Translations under genes and position numbers: made by a program
Part shown: one piece after another, positions 1-6,232 of the stretch
How positions within the stretch are numbered: the first letter of the stretch is position 1
How the letters are laid out: the number at the start of each line of letters is the position of its first letter
Source: an uncultured Collinsella sp.
Lineage (GTDB): Bacteria > Actinomycetota > Coriobacteriia > Coriobacteriales > Coriobacteriaceae
DNA length: 8,261 bases
Direction of reading: 5' to 3'
NCBI GenBank assembly: GCA_900549185.1
Contig: URNM01000081.1
Coordinates: forward strand, 1-8,261
The notes under the pieces: generated by a model
Database searches by the model: none
Told to the model about the DNA's origin: nothing
Seen by the model: only the letters and a program-made list of their open reading frames with translations

Positions 1-48
1 TCTACACTCGACTAGTCGTCGGCAGCGTCAGATGTGTATAAGAGACAG
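1..48 (+). other. Nextera i5-side sequencing adapter (artefact)
   Basis: This is not biological sequence. Bases 1-7 are the end of the Illumina P5 oligo. Bases 8-15 (TCGACTAG) are an i5 index that matches Nextera S513 as I remember it. Bases 16-29 are the Read 1 adapter TCGTCGGCAGCGTC. Bases 30-48 are the Tn5 mosaic end AGATGTGTATAAGAGACAG. The genomic insert starts at 49. An open frame starting in the mosaic end gives the peptide beginning MCIRDS, a known adapter artefact in protein databases, and should not be annotated. Confidence 0.99.
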
Positions 49-141
49 CGGCACCTCGCCTCGGCAGCTGCCCGCTCGCTGGCGTATGCTCGACCTGGGT
101 GGGCCGATTTGGTTCGCATGCCGTCTTCACGGGTATCATGG

Positions 142-155
142 TGAAAGCGATTTCA
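142..155. promoter_or_regulatory. LacI-family operator in front of the repressor gene
   Basis: TGAAAGCGATTTCA fits the LacI/CcpA-family operator pattern TGWNANCGNTNWCA at every fixed position and is nearly palindromic (12 of 14 positions). It shares TGAAA-CGATT-CA with the two sites before the permease gene. It sits 15 bases before the chosen GTG start of the repressor, as expected for autoregulation. A possible -10 element TATCAT (134-139) lies just upstream, with only a weak -35, so bound repressor would block initiation. A site here also argues against translation starting further upstream. Confidence 0.7.
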
Positions 156-170
156 ATGACAGGGGTGCTC

Positions 171-1151
171 GTGGTAAAGATGAAAGATGTGGCCGAGCTG
201 GCGGGCGTTTCGAGCGCCGCCGTCTCGCGCTACCTCAACGGTGGATATATCTCGGCGGACAAGGCCGAGCGCATTAAGCAGGCAATCGAGTTGACCGGAT
301 ACGTGCGATCCAGCCAGGCTCGCGCGCTGCGCACCGGTTCCACCAAGCTCATCGGCGTCATCGTGCCTAAGATCAACTCGGAATCCGTGAGTCGCATTAC
401 CGCTGGCATTGGCCAGGTGCTCGGTCGTCGTGGCTACCAGATGCTGCTTGCCAACACCGACAATGCGCCCGATCGCGAGCTCGAATACCTCGATTTATTC
501 CAAAACCATCCGGTTGATGGCATTGTGCTGGTGGCAACCATGATCACCGACGAGCACCGTCGGGCGATTGACTCGTGCCGTGTGCCCATTGTGCTGATCG
601 GTCAGCATGTCGAGGGCGCGGCGTGTGTCTATCACGACGATTACGAGGCTGCCTTTGAGCTGGGCCGTGCGCTTGTGGGTCGCGTGGACGGCAAGATCGC
701 CTACATTGGAGTTTCCGAAGAGGACCGCGCGGCCGGTTTCGACCGTCGTCGCGGTTTTGAGGCCGGCTTGCGCGCCGCGGGCGCGGTGCTTGATCCGAGC
801 CTGATTCGCCAGGGGTCATTTACGCTCGACTCGGGCTATCGCGCTGCGCGCGAACTGCTCTCCGTCGATCCCGATGTTTCGTTTATCGCGTGCGCGACCG
901 ACACTATGGCGGCAGGCGCGCTGCGTGCCATCGATGAGGTTCGCGGCATGGGCGAGGGTTTGCGCCGCGTAAGCGGTTTTGGCGACAACGCGTTTTTGCG
1001 CGCGCTGACGGGCGGCATTCCCACCGTGCATTATGGCTACCTGACCAGTGGCGTCGAGGCCACCAGCATGCTGCTCGACGCGCTTGATGGCGAGGAGGGG
1101 GAGAGCGGTCTCAAGACGCTCAAGCTCGGCCATCAGCTTATGAATGTCTAG
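171..1151 (+). CDS. scrR: LacI-family transcriptional repressor, probable sucrose regulator
   Basis: DNA-binding repressor predicted to control the sucrose genes that follow. The N-terminus has the LacI helix-turn-helix (MKDVAELAGVSSAAVSRYLN), then the hinge helix (SSQARALRTGSTK). The sugar-binding periplasmic-protein-like domain follows, beginning at IGVIVPKINSESVSRI and including the family-typical DGIVLVA and late GFGDN segments. The length, about 326 residues, is usual for the family. I chose GTG at 171 because AGGGG at 161-165 lies five bases upstream; ATG at 180 is the alternative and begins exactly at MKDVAEL. Earlier in-frame starts (99, 138) would place the operator at 142-155 inside the gene. 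The effector is inferred only from the neighbours; sucrose, sucrose-6-phosphate or fructose are all possible. No clear terminator follows. Confidence 0.88.
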   Translation: MVKMKDVAELAGVSSAAVSRYLNGGYISADKAERIKQAIELTGYVRSSQARALRTGSTKLIGVIVPKINSESVSRITAGIGQVLGRRGYQMLLANTDNAPDRELEYLDLFQNHPVDGIVLVATMITDEHRRAIDSCRVPIVLIGQHVEGAACVYHDDYEAAFELGRALVGRVDGKIAYIGVSEEDRAAGFDRRRGFEAGLRAAGAVLDPSLIRQGSFTLDSGYRAARELLSVDPDVSFIACATDTMAAGALRAIDEVRGMGEGLRRVSGFGDNAFLRALTGGIPTVHYGYLTSGVEATSMLLDALDGEEGESGLKTLKLGHQLMNV

Positions 1152-1238
1152 GCTTTGGGCACGTCTGCCTGTCTCTGAACCGTCTGTTTTTGCCTTAAAA
1201 CTACCTTTCGCCGGCTTTTTCCTACCGTTCTCCCTACA

Positions 1239-1252
1239 TGAAAACGATTACA
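1239..1252. promoter_or_regulatory. LacI-family operator O1 upstream of the PTS gene
   Basis: TGAAAACGATTACA matches TGWNANCGNTNWCA at every fixed position. It is the first of two identical copies; the identity runs 15 bases (1239-1253 and 1265-1279). Centre-to-centre spacing is 26 bp, about two and a half helical turns. The proposed ligand is the repressor encoded at 171-1151. Confidence 0.75.
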
Positions 1253-1264
1253 GACATATGAAAC

Positions 1265-1278
1265 TGAAAACGATTACA
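1265..1278. promoter_or_regulatory. LacI-family operator O2 upstream of the PTS gene
   Basis: This is the second copy of TGAAAACGATTACA, 56 bases before the permease start. A tentative promoter, -35 CAGACA (1251-1256) and -10 TACAGT (1275-1280) with an 18-base spacer, would overlap both operators. The hexamers are poor, so the promoter position is a guess; the operators themselves are much clearer. The rest of the 183-base gap between the repressor and permease genes shows nothing else I recognise. Confidence 0.75.
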
Positions 1279-1334
1279 GTGTAAGTGTCAAAGATGGCCG
1301 GGTGCAGATGCGCCCGTTGGAGGAAAGGGAAGTC

Positions 1335-2735
1335 ATGGACTACCGTAAATCAGCCCAAGAGGTGCTCGACAACATCGGTGGCGCCGACAACGTTGTTTCG
1401 GCCGCGCACTGCGCCACGCGTCTGCGCCTAGTGATTGCCGATAATTCCAAGGTTAACAAGGAGGCCATCGAGGACATCGACGGCGCCAAGGGCGTCTTTG
1501 AGGCCCAGGGCCAGCTCCAGATTATCTTTGGCACCGGTACCGTCAACAAGGTCTACGACGAGTTCATCGCGCTCAGTGGCGTCGAGGCTGCCACCAAGGC
1601 CGAGGTCAAGGAGGCCGCGGCGCAGCAGCAGAACATCTTTATGCGCGCCATTAAGGTGCTCGGCGACGTCTTTGTTCCCATCATCCCCGCCATCGTGGCT
1701 TCGGGCCTGCTGCTGGGAATCATGAGCGCCCTCAACTTTATGGCCTCCAACGGCTTTATCGCGCTCGACACCAATAACTTTATCTACAAGATCGCCGACC
1801 TTGTCTCGGGCACGTCCTTTGGTATTCTGCAGATCCTGATCGGCTACTCCGCCGCTAAGGCCTTTGGCGCCAACCCGTATCTGGGTGCCGTCGTCGGCGG
1901 TGCGTTCATCAACTCCTCGCTGCAGAGCGCCTACACGGTTGCCTCCGAGGGCGTTCAGACCATGGTCACCGTCATCCCCGGCGTGTACAGCTTTGAGTGG
2001 GTCGGCTATCAGGGCCACGTGATCCCCATCGTTATCGCCTGCGCCATTCTGGCCTTCCTCGAGAAACGCCTGCACAAGATCGTTCCCGAGATGTTCGACC
2101 TCTTTGTGACCCCGCTCGTCTCCGTGTTCGTGACCGTGCTCGTGACCCTCGTTGCCGTCGGCCCCATCTTTGTCTGGGCCGAGAACGCCATCCTCGGTCT
2201 GATCCAGGCCCTGCTGACCCTGCCTTTCGGCATCGGTTCCTTTATCGTCGGCCTGTTCTATGCCCCCACGGTCGTTACCGGTATCCACCAGATGTACACC
2301 GCCATCGACCTGGGCCAGCTCGCCCAGTACGGCGTGACCTACTGGCTGCCCATCGCCAGTGCCGCCAACATCGCCCAGGGTGGTGCCGCCCTCGCCGTTG
2401 CCTTTAAAACCCGCGATGCCAAGATCAAGGGCCTGGCGCTTCCTTCGGCCCTGTCCGCCTTCATGGGTATTACCGAGCCTGCCATCTTCGGCGTGAACCT
2501 GCGTTTCTTTAAGCCTTTCATCGCCGGCTGCATCGGCGGCGGTTGCGGCGCCCTGGTCTGCGCGCTCACCTCGTTGGCTGCCTCCGGCACGGGCGTTACC
2601 GGCATCTTCGGTATCCTGCTGTGCCTGGCCCAGCCCGTGCAGTACGCGATCATGTTTGCGGTCGCCGCACTGGTTTCCTTTGCCGTCTCGTTTGTCCTGT
2701 ATCAGGACGAGCCCAAGGCTTCCGAGCAGGCCTAA
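1335..2735 (+). CDS. scrA: PTS sucrose-type permease, EIIBC
   Basis: Inner-membrane phosphotransferase permease that imports and phosphorylates its sugar. The EIIB domain occupies about residues 1-90, with the phosphorylated cysteine at Cys26 in the signature SAAHCATRLRL. The EIIC domain (about 105-455) is a series of hydrophobic membrane segments and carries the glucose-superfamily signature GITEPAIFGVN near residues 378-388. There is no C-terminal EIIA domain, so phosphate must come from an EIIA encoded elsewhere, as is common for sucrose and trehalose EIIBC proteins. The start at 1335 is preceded by a strong ribosome site, GGAGGAAAGGGA (1319-1330); an in-frame start at 1302 lacks one. Sucrose specificity rests on the adjacent GH32 hydrolase and the ScrA-like EIIB; trehalose is less likely because no trehalose-6-phosphate hydrolase is present. 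Confidence 0.92.
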   Translation: MDYRKSAQEVLDNIGGADNVVSAAHCATRLRLVIADNSKVNKEAIEDIDGAKGVFEAQGQLQIIFGTGTVNKVYDEFIALSGVEAATKAEVKEAAAQQQNIFMRAIKVLGDVFVPIIPAIVASGLLLGIMSALNFMASNGFIALDTNNFIYKIADLVSGTSFGILQILIGYSAAKAFGANPYLGAVVGGAFINSSLQSAYTVASEGVQTMVTVIPGVYSFEWVGYQGHVIPIVIACAILAFLEKRLHKIVPEMFDLFVTPLVSVFVTVLVTLVAVGPIFVWAENAILGLIQALLTLPFGIGSFIVGLFYAPTVVTGIHQMYTAIDLGQLAQYGVTYWLPIASAANIAQGGAALAVAFKTRDAKIKGLALPSALSAFMGITEPAIFGVNLRFFKPFIAGCIGGGCGALVCALTSLAASGTGVTGIFGILLCLAQPVQYAIMFAVAALVSFAVSFVLYQDEPKASEQA

Positions 2736-2755
2736 GAGCTTTTGATTGAGGGGAT

Positions 2756-2778
2756 CCCGCGGGTTGTATGCTCGCGGG
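2756..2778 (+). terminator. GC-rich hairpin between permease and hydrolase genes, weak terminator at most
   Basis: CCCGCG (2756-2761) can pair with CGCGGG (2773-2778) across an 11-base loop, about 20 bases after the permease stop. It is followed only by CGTTTCCC, which is a poor U-tract. It may partly reduce read-through into the hydrolase gene or protect the upstream mRNA end, rather than end transcription. I see no operator of the TGAAA-CGATT-CA type in this 106-base gap, which fits co-transcription with the permease. Confidence 0.35.
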
Positions 2779-2841
2779 CGTTTCCCGTATCTGGTGCCGA
2801 TCTCTGGCGCCTTGTTACTTTCGATCCGTTAGGACTTTGAT

Positions 2842-4377
2842 ATGTCTAATGCACTTGGTCGCGACCTTGCAAAGTTGGTTGCCGCTGTTGACGCCGCCTC
2901 TGAGTGCGGCCATGGCGCGTATGGCCAGCACTTCCATATTATGCCGCCAGCGGGTTGGCTCAACGACCCCAACGGTCTTTGCCAGGCAGATGGCGTGTTC
3001 CATGCCTATTTTCAGTATGCGCCCTTTGATGTCGAGGGCGGCGTTAAGGTCTGGGGTCATGCGACGAGTCGCGATCTTATGACGTGGGACTACGTTGGCG
3101 CCCCGCTGCTGCCCGATGAGACCTTCGACTGCCACGGTGTGTATTCGGGCTCCGCGCTTGCCGAGGACGGTCGCATTCGCGTACTTTATACGGGCAACGT
3201 TAAGCTTTCCGATGCGGACGGCACGTACGACTACGTCAATACCGGCCGCCGCGCCGATACTGTTTATGTCGAGAGCGTTGATGGCCTTGCCGGTCGGGAG
3301 TTCAGCCAAAAGCGCGTGGTGCTGGCGTCCGAGGATTATCCCGAGGATATGACCTGCCACGTGCGCGACCCCAAGGTGTGGCGTGATGATGATGGGCGTT
3401 ACCACATGGTGCTGGGCGCGCGTCGTCGCGTGGATGGACCGCATGTCGATGGTCGATTTTGCGCTATGCACGGCGAGAGCGCCGGGCGCGATGTGGGCGA
3501 GATCCTGGTGTATGGCTCGGCCGATATGCTGAGCTGGGAGCTCGAGAGCCGTGTGTCTACGCCCGAGCGTTTTGGCTTTATGTGGGAGTGTCCTGGCTAT
3601 ATTGAGCTCGATGCGAATGGCGATACCGCTGCATTTTTGTCGTTCTCGCCCCAGGGTCTTGAGGGTGGTCGTTGGGACCGCGGTAATGTGTATGCCGCTG
3701 GCTACATGCCTGTAACGGGCGACATTACGGGTGGTGGCGGTGCCTATGAGCTGGGCGAGTTCCGCCTGTGGGACGCCGGTTTCGACTTCTATGCGCCTCA
3801 GGAGTTCACGGCCGAGGACGGTCGCCACATTCTGATCGGTTGGATGGGCATGCCCGATGAGCCGACCTATGGCAACGCGCCCACCGTGGCGTGCGGCTGG
3901 CAGCACTGCATGACGGTGCCACGTGAGCTTACAGCCGGTGCTGGTGGCGTGGTGCTGCAGCAGCCGGCGCGCGAGATCGAGCGCCATTATGCCTCGGTGC
4001 GTGTGGGGGAGGGCTCGTTGGAGGTTGCCGGCGATACCTGCTTTGACGTTGTTGTTGACGGTGTCGACGGCGCGTTTACCGCGACCGTTGATAGCGAGCT
4101 GAAGCTGGCGTTTGTGCCCGCCGAGGGCGAGCTGCCCGCGCGCTTTGAGATGCGATTTACCGATGAAGGTCGCGCTTCTGCCGGCTGCGGTCGTAGCGTG
4201 CGCTGGGAGCCCGTCGACGAGGTTCGTAACGTGCGCTTTGTCGGCGATGTCTCTTCGGTCGAGGTGTTTGTGAACGATGGCGCGCTCGTGTTTTCGACAC
4301 GCATCTATCCCGAGGCCTATGGCGTGACCGTTGACGCCCCGGGCGCGAGCGTGACCTATCACACGCTCAATATCTAG
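2842..4377 (+). CDS. scrB: GH32 sucrose-6-phosphate hydrolase (beta-fructosidase)
   Basis: Cytoplasmic glycoside hydrolase family 32 enzyme expected to split sucrose-6-phosphate from the PTS into glucose-6-phosphate and fructose. The three GH32 catalytic landmarks are visible: WLNDPNG with nucleophile Asp42, RDPKVW with transition-state stabiliser Asp176, and WECPGY with acid/base Glu249. The first ~330 residues form the five-bladed propeller; the C-terminal ~170 residues fit the GH32 beta-sandwich, ending near VEVFVNDG. At 511 residues it is of usual length. There is no signal peptide, which fits intracellular action after PTS uptake. ATG at 2842 follows AGGA (2831-2834) by seven bases. The acid/base motif reads ECPG where many ScrB proteins have ECPD. 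A plain invertase or fructan hydrolase is possible, but the PTS neighbour favours the phosphorylated substrate. Confidence 0.92.
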   Translation: MSNALGRDLAKLVAAVDAASECGHGAYGQHFHIMPPAGWLNDPNGLCQADGVFHAYFQYAPFDVEGGVKVWGHATSRDLMTWDYVGAPLLPDETFDCHGVYSGSALAEDGRIRVLYTGNVKLSDADGTYDYVNTGRRADTVYVESVDGLAGREFSQKRVVLASEDYPEDMTCHVRDPKVWRDDDGRYHMVLGARRRVDGPHVDGRFCAMHGESAGRDVGEILVYGSADMLSWELESRVSTPERFGFMWECPGYIELDANGDTAAFLSFSPQGLEGGRWDRGNVYAAGYMPVTGDITGGGGAYELGEFRLWDAGFDFYAPQEFTAEDGRHILIGWMGMPDEPTYGNAPTVACGWQHCMTVPRELTAGAGGVVLQQPAREIERHYASVRVGEGSLEVAGDTCFDVVVDGVDGAFTATVDSELKLAFVPAEGELPARFEMRFTDEGRASAGCGRSVRWEPVDEVRNVRFVGDVSSVEVFVNDGALVFSTRIYPEAYGVTVDAPGASVTYHTLNI

Positions 4378-4399
4378 GCGATTCATCGCATATCGGCGC

Positions 4400-4405
4400 T
4401 ATACT
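4400..4405 (+). promoter_or_regulatory. -10 promoter element for the downstream PLP-fold gene
   Basis: TATACT is a near-consensus -10 hexamer (five of six) in the short gap after the hydrolase stop. No good -35 is visible at the usual distance. A transcript starting about seven bases downstream would run almost at once into the terminator hairpin at 4416-4451, before reaching the next gene. Confidence 0.45.
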
Positions 4406-4415
4406 GCAGCCGTTG

Positions 4416-4451
4416 CCCACGATGCGGGGAACATTCGCATCGTGGGTTTTT
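4416..4451 (+). terminator. Intrinsic terminator after the sucrose cluster, inside the leader of the next gene
   Basis: CCCACGATGCG (4416-4426) pairs perfectly over 11 bp with CGCATCGTGGG (4436-4446), with a nine-base loop and a TTTTT tract at 4447-4451. It should stop transcripts from the hydrolase gene. It ends only 22 bases before the chosen start of the PLP-fold gene and lies downstream of a -10 element. It could therefore also act as an attenuator for that gene, or release a very short RNA. Confidence 0.88.
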
Positions 4452-4473
4452 GCTTATGAAGGGACGGTGCCTT

Positions 4474-5466
4474 GTGGATGTGCAGCAGCTAGAAGAGGCC
4501 TGGGCTACAAGGGCTGGCGCGCGTGAGGCGCGGTTGCTCGTGGCCTCGCATGTGCCGGCGGCGCTGTCTCAGCTGGGGATTGTGCGCCCCGGTGACCGCC
4601 TGGTGGCCTTTGCGGACGACTTTGCCGATGCGTTTGCGTGCGGCTTTGATGGCTGCGATGTTGTGCTGGTGGGGGATCCGTGCGCCGAGGCGTTTGCCGC
4701 TGCGTCCGAGGGTTTTGATGCATCGTTTGATGCCGAGGGACCGCATCTGTGGTGGTTCGTCAACTCTATCGGCGGGTTTGGTCTGCGCGTCCCCGATCTA
4801 CGCGCCCTGGGTCGCGCGGCTCGCGATGCCCGCGCGCTGCTCGTGGTGGAAAATACCGTGGCTGGTGTCTTTGGGTGCGATCCGTTGCGCTTGGGTGCCG
4901 TGCTGTCGCTCGAGGCACTCGACCGCGTGTGTGCTGGTAAGGCACCGCGCAAGTTCGTTGCCGCTTCGGTGGCGCGCTCGCAGCTCAGGCGCCATCGTGT
5001 GGATGCCGCTGCCGAGTGCGCATATGCCCTGCTTGAGGGCTGCGGCTTGGCCAAGCTTAATTTGCCTGCCGATGAGGCCGGTGTGCTAGAGCGCGGGCTG
5101 TCCTCGCTCGACGCCCACATGCAGGCTCACTTCGACCGCGCTCGTGCGCTGGCAGAGTATCTGGCCGCCAACGAGATGGTGCGCAACGTGCGCTATCCCG
5201 GGCTGACCTCGCATCCCGACCATGCGGTTGCAACGGGAATCCTCGAGCACGGCTTTGGCCCGGCAGTTGAATTTGACCTTATCGAGCGTAGCGCGGGAGA
5301 GCTGTTCGACGCTTTGCCGGGAGAGTTTCGCACATCGCCTGCCGGCGGCGCAACGACGCGTCTTTCGGCCCCACGTGGCAAGCAGGGGAGCACCATCCGT
5401 CTCTTCGCCGGCACCGACGACCCCCTGCGGGTGGCTGCCACTCTCGATAACGCTCTTCGCAAGTAG
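4474..5466 (+). CDS. Divergent Cys/Met-metabolism PLP-enzyme relative, possible pseudoenzyme
   Basis: The C-terminal half clearly belongs to the cystathionine gamma-synthase/lyase fold. NVRYPGLTSHPDHAVA matches the family's V-YPGL-SHP-H-A segment, GFGPAVEFDL matches GFGGMVSFEL, and STIRLFAGTDDP keeps the arginine of the IRLSVGIED substrate-carboxylate segment. By eye, the cofactor signatures are degraded: the N-terminal YSR-NPT arm is missing; the phosphate-binding SGM is Ser25-His26-Val27; the ring-stacking tyrosine is Phe50; the DNT aspartate is Glu126; and the Schiff-base lysine position aligns to Arg151. Lys155 and Lys159 are nearby, so a shifted lysine is not excluded. At 330 residues it is shorter than the usual ~380-400. 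I chose GTG at 4474 because AAGGGA (4459-4464) precedes it; TTG at 4450 lies in the terminator U-tract and ATG at 4456 has no ribosome site. The real function is unknown; a binding or regulatory role is possible. Confidence 0.75.
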   Translation: MDVQQLEEAWATRAGAREARLLVASHVPAALSQLGIVRPGDRLVAFADDFADAFACGFDGCDVVLVGDPCAEAFAAASEGFDASFDAEGPHLWWFVNSIGGFGLRVPDLRALGRAARDARALLVVENTVAGVFGCDPLRLGAVLSLEALDRVCAGKAPRKFVAASVARSQLRRHRVDAAAECAYALLEGCGLAKLNLPADEAGVLERGLSSLDAHMQAHFDRARALAEYLAANEMVRNVRYPGLTSHPDHAVATGILEHGFGPAVEFDLIERSAGELFDALPGEFRTSPAGGATTRLSAPRGKQGSTIRLFAGTDDPLRVAATLDNALRK

Positions 5467-5485
5467 CTAATTGGGGTCTTTGGCA

Positions 5486-5637
5486 CGAAAACGGCCTATT
5501 TACTACGTTTAAGCCATAGGGGTCGACCATCCCCGCCTATTTTGAAAAATACCAAGCTGTCTACCAGCGGTTTTAATTTCATAATGTCCGGTATGGTCGA
5601 GGGTATTCAACTAAACGTAGTAGATGGGCCCGTTTTG
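5486..5637. repeat. 152-bp intergenic element with terminal inverted repeats
   Basis: The arms at 5486-5511 and 5612-5637 are imperfect inverted repeats of 26 bases each. They contain a perfect 11-bp block (TACTACGTTTA at 5501-5511 against TAAACGTAGTA at 5612-5622) and an outer AAAACG/CGTTTT pair. Inside is a second perfect 8-bp inverted pair, TCGACCAT (5523-5530) and ATGGTCGA (5593-5600). A local hairpin, GGGG-TCGACCAT-CCCC (5519-5534), is followed by TATTTT. The element carries no open frame worth calling and lies between convergent genes, so it may serve as a two-way terminator. It resembles a MITE-like or REP-like dispersed repeat. Copy number cannot be judged from one window. Confidence 0.65.
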
Positions 5638-5691
5638 TGGCGCGAGCCTCAATCCGAGGGCGCGGCGGACAACATTTCAGCCCCAAAAGGA

Positions 5692-6039
5692 CTACCCTGC
5701 GTTGATGCTGGCGATGAGGACGTCGGCTTTGGTGGCGATGACGTTGTTGATGTCGGTCTGCAGCTCCTCGTAGGCCGCTATGGCTCGCTCTCCGGCGGGC
5801 GTGAGCGTGGATCCGCGGGCGCCGTCGCGCTCGATGAGCTTGCAGCCCAGCTGACCTTCTGCCTCGTTCACAATGCGCCATGCCTTGGAATACGCCATGC
5901 CCATGCTCTTGGCGGCGCGGTTGAGCGAGTGCTCGCGGGCGATACCCTGCAGCAGCAAGACGCAGCCGTGGCCGAACACGCCCGGCAGATCCTTGTCGCA
6001 CGCTTGAATGACCAACTTCGCCGTCGTCTTGTACTCCAT
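5692..6039 (-). CDS. ModE-type winged-helix regulator, DNA-binding domain only
   Basis: Small protein (115 residues) with a winged helix-turn-helix of the ModE N-terminal/LysR type. Recognisable parts are LNRAAKSMGMAYSKAWRIVNEAE for the helix-turn-helix and LIERDGARGSTLTPAGERAIAAYEEL for the wing and following helix. Full ModE carries C-terminal molybdate-binding MOP domains; these are absent, and the protein ends shortly after the helix. Stand-alone versions of this domain are common and often linked to molybdate or molybdopterin genes, but none is visible here, so the signal is unknown. ATG at 6039 is used, with GGGGAG (6050-6055) upstream; GTG at 6048, adding three residues, is the alternative but sits only two bases from that site. 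It is divergent from the IMP dehydrogenase gene and convergent with the PLP-fold gene. Confidence 0.82.
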   Translation of the reverse strand: MEYKTTAKLVIQACDKDLPGVFGHGCVLLLQGIAREHSLNRAAKSMGMAYSKAWRIVNEAEGQLGCKLIERDGARGSTLTPAGERAIAAYEELQTDINNVIATKADVLIASINAG

Positions 6040-6123
6040 GTGCTCCACGTCTCCCCGCTAAAGTGTTTGCTGGGCAAACGCAAAGCCTGCGTCAAGCCCT
6101 CGTGTGCTCTTCTTAAATCATGC

Positions 6124-6129
6124 ATTGTA
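6124..6129 (-). promoter_or_regulatory. Extended -10 promoter for the ModE-type regulator
   Basis: Read on the minus strand this is TGCTACAAT, a good extended -10 (TGnTACAAT), with no strong -35. It would give a leader of about 75 bases. It lies within 20 bases of the proposed IMP dehydrogenase -10, so the two divergent promoters would overlap and could compete or share a regulator. Confidence 0.45.
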
Positions 6130-6144
6130 GCAGTCAAAGTGCGT

Positions 6145-6150
6145 TAAGAT
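6145..6150 (+). promoter_or_regulatory. Possible -10 element for IMP dehydrogenase
   Basis: TAAGAT is a fair -10 hexamer about 83 bases before the guaB start; the -35 region is weak (TGCATT at 18-base spacing). It would give a leader that carries the inverted repeats at 6156-6186. Confidence 0.35.
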
Positions 6151-6155
6151 ACGTT

Positions 6156-6186
6156 CCCAGTATTGGGCGCCCAAGGTTGGGCTGGG
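6156..6186 (+). other. Overlapping inverted repeats in the guaB leader
   Basis: CCCAG (6156-6160) can pair with CTGGG (6182-6186). Inside lie a 12-base perfect palindrome, TTGGGCGCCCAA (6163-6174), and an overlapping GCCCAA-GG-TTGGGC (6169-6182). The two inner pairings exclude each other. The block could be an operator for a dimeric repressor or a small switching RNA structure. It matches no purine riboswitch or other regulator site that I recognise. Confidence 0.4.
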
Positions 6187-6232
6187 TCCTACGAGGCCTG
6201 CAGCCGACCGGTCGCATGGAAAAAGGAGAAAC

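Noticed and set aside
49..170. Possible tail of an upstream gene before the repressor
   Set aside because: Neither strand gives a recognisable protein end; the stretch is too short to judge and is better explained as the repressor's promoter and operator region.
32..277. Plus-strand open frame beginning MCIRDS
   Set aside because: It starts inside the Tn5 mosaic end and overlaps the LacI-family gene in another frame; it is an adapter artefact.
1152..1238. Possible terminator after the repressor gene
   Set aside because: T-rich runs are present (1187-1191 and 1215-1220), but I found no convincing stem in front of them.
1428..2288. 286-codon minus-strand open frame opposite the PTS gene
   Set aside because: The low-complexity Asp/Gly/His-rich product is the antisense of membrane-protein codons; the sense strand has an intact EIIBC gene.
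2815..4386. 523-codon minus-strand open frame opposite the hydrolase gene
   Set aside because: It mirrors a gene with clear GH32 catalytic motifs; long antisense frames are expected at this GC content, and its product shows no domain I recognise.
5542..6147. 201-codon plus-strand open frame between the PLP-fold gene and guaB
   Set aside because: It begins inside the inverted-repeat element and runs antisense through the ModE-type gene, whose helix-turn-helix is clear.
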